From Duncaniella sp. (lineage in GTDB: Bacteria; Bacteroidota; Bacteroidia; Bacteroidales; Muribaculaceae), in NCBI GenBank assembly GCA_029052375.1, contig JAIDJD010000442.1, positions 1 through 6,330 of the forward strand: a stretch of DNA of 6,330 bases, read 5' to 3'. The first letter of the stretch is position 1. Every line of letters starts with the position of its first letter. Below, piece after piece: positions 5,804-6,330 of the stretch. The notes beneath the pieces were generated by a model. It saw only the letters and a program-made list of their open reading frames with translations. It was not told the DNA's origin and made no database searches. The position numbers and the translations under genes were made by a program.

Positions 5804-6176
5804 GAATAAAAACGCACAGCAAGTTATCGCCGACAGCGCCGCAAAGGTGAGCGCTAAGGCCACAAAGGTAAGCGCACAGGCCGCCGAAGTGGCCGGAAAG
5901 GCCGAGGCCAAAGCCAAGGCCCAGGAGATTCAAGACAAGGCCGAGGCCATCAAGGACAAGGCCGAGGCGGCCACAGCCGACATCGCCTCCAAGGCGGCCG
6001 CGGCAAAGTCTGCCATAGCCGACAAGGCCGCCAAGGCCCAGCAGACTCTGGCCGACAAGGCAGACGACCTGAAGGAGAAGGCCACACCCTTCGTTGAGAA
6101 AGTCAAGGACAAGCTGGCCGACGCGCTCGAGTCCGTGGCCGAGGGCGCACACAACCTCTCGGACAAGCTGAAGTAA
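5802..6176 (+). CDS. Small Ala/Lys-rich helical repeat protein, LEA-like or apolipoprotein-like
   Basis: The 124-residue product is about 30% Ala (37) and 18% Lys (22), with 20 acidic residues, so the net charge is near zero. It contains no Arg, Trp, Tyr or Cys and only one Phe (97). Heptad- and hendecad-like repeats run through it: KVSAKA and KVSAQA seven residues apart (15-27), and DKA at 45, 52, 74 and 85 (spacings 7, 22, 11). This predicts long amphipathic helices or coiled coil, broken only near Pro96. There is no signal peptide or membrane segment. The pattern resembles group 3 LEA-type and apolipoprotein-like proteins, which can protect membranes or proteins under desiccation or stress; here that is inference. 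A histone H1-like role is less likely because the charge is balanced. The gene stands 75 bases after rsmD. Function is unknown. Confidence 0.8.
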   Translation: MNKNAQQVIADSAAKVSAKATKVSAQAAEVAGKAEAKAKAQEIQDKAEAIKDKAEAATADIASKAAAAKSAIADKAAKAQQTLADKADDLKEKATPFVEKVKDKLADALESVAEGAHNLSDKLK

Positions 6177-6257
6177 GAGGCTCCGCCCCCGCCCTCCCGG
6201 CCGGCACACCCCCCAACCCTCACCATGATTTTTTACATGTTTTCACAATAAGAGCTT

Positions 6258-6265
6258 TATTTTTG
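6258..6265 (+). promoter_or_regulatory. Candidate -7 promoter box for a gene beyond the window
   Basis: TATTTTTG matches the Bacteroidetes TAnnTTTG consensus exactly and lies in an A+T-rich patch (6226-6265) in an otherwise G+C-rich tail. The -33 position shows only weak T-rich sequence around 6238-6243, with no TTTG. If active, it would start a transcript near 6271 reading into the CA repeat at the window edge. Confidence 0.42.
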
Positions 6266-6299
6266 AGTCCGGTCTTCGTGAGATATATACCCACACTTG

Positions 6300-6330
<31 letters not shown>

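Noticed and set aside
6141..6196. GAGGGCG / CGCCCTC inverted repeat around the end of the Ala/Lys-rich gene as a terminator
   Set aside because: The arms are only 7 bases, 42 bases apart, and the right arm is not followed by a T run. I found no convincing terminator for this gene.
5607..6209. A 200-codon minus-strand frame rich in Gly, Leu and Val
   Set aside because: It is the antisense of the Ala/Lys repeat gene and the end of rsmD; its Leu/Gly repeats simply mirror the AAG/GCC codons.

Overview
The window looks like a piece of a G+C-rich Bacteroidales chromosome. The best guess is a gut lineage of the Muribaculaceae type, but that family name is inference from gene content and base composition. 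The supports are a GldH-type lipoprotein, DUF4831 and DUF3822 proteins (families known from Bacteroidetes), and promoter elements of the Bacteroidetes form TAnnTTTG with a TTG-type -33 box about 20 bases upstream. No Shine-Dalgarno sites stand out. No phage, transposon, CRISPR, tRNA or rRNA was seen. Most of the window is core chromosomal housekeeping DNA.

Layout. (1) 1-586, plus strand: the last 26 codons of an upstream gene, then gldH, ending at a strong hairpin terminator (602-658). (2) 692-1237, minus strand: a beta-class carbonic anhydrase converging on the same terminator, with its own promoter at 1264-1295. (3) 1238-1682: a divergent intergenic region with one promoter for each flanking gene, a GC-rich inverted repeat and a start-less, coding-like fragment that may be gene debris. 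(4) 1683-5726, plus strand: a four-gene operon packed by overlaps of 4, 4 and 10 bases, nnr (NAD(P)HX repair) - DUF4831 exported protein - DUF3822 protein - rsmD (16S rRNA methyltransferase). (5) 5802-6176, plus strand: a small Ala/Lys-rich, arginine-free helical repeat protein resembling LEA or apolipoprotein-like proteins. (6) 6177-6330: a noncoding tail with a perfect -7 promoter box and, at the very edge, a (CA)n dinucleotide tract.

How the genes fit together. The operon joins a metabolite-repair enzyme to a ribosome-modification enzyme, with two uncharacterised Bacteroidetes proteins between them. The overlapping stops and starts imply one transcript and probably translational coupling, but do not show a shared pathway. 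The carbonic anhydrase and the LEA-like gene appear to be separate units.

I did not find a convincing new multi-gene system. The items most worth a second look are the CA tract downstream of a promoter-like box, the arginine-free repeat protein with an inverted repeat covering its start codon, the nested palindromic terminator, and the possible gene remnant at 1382-1504.
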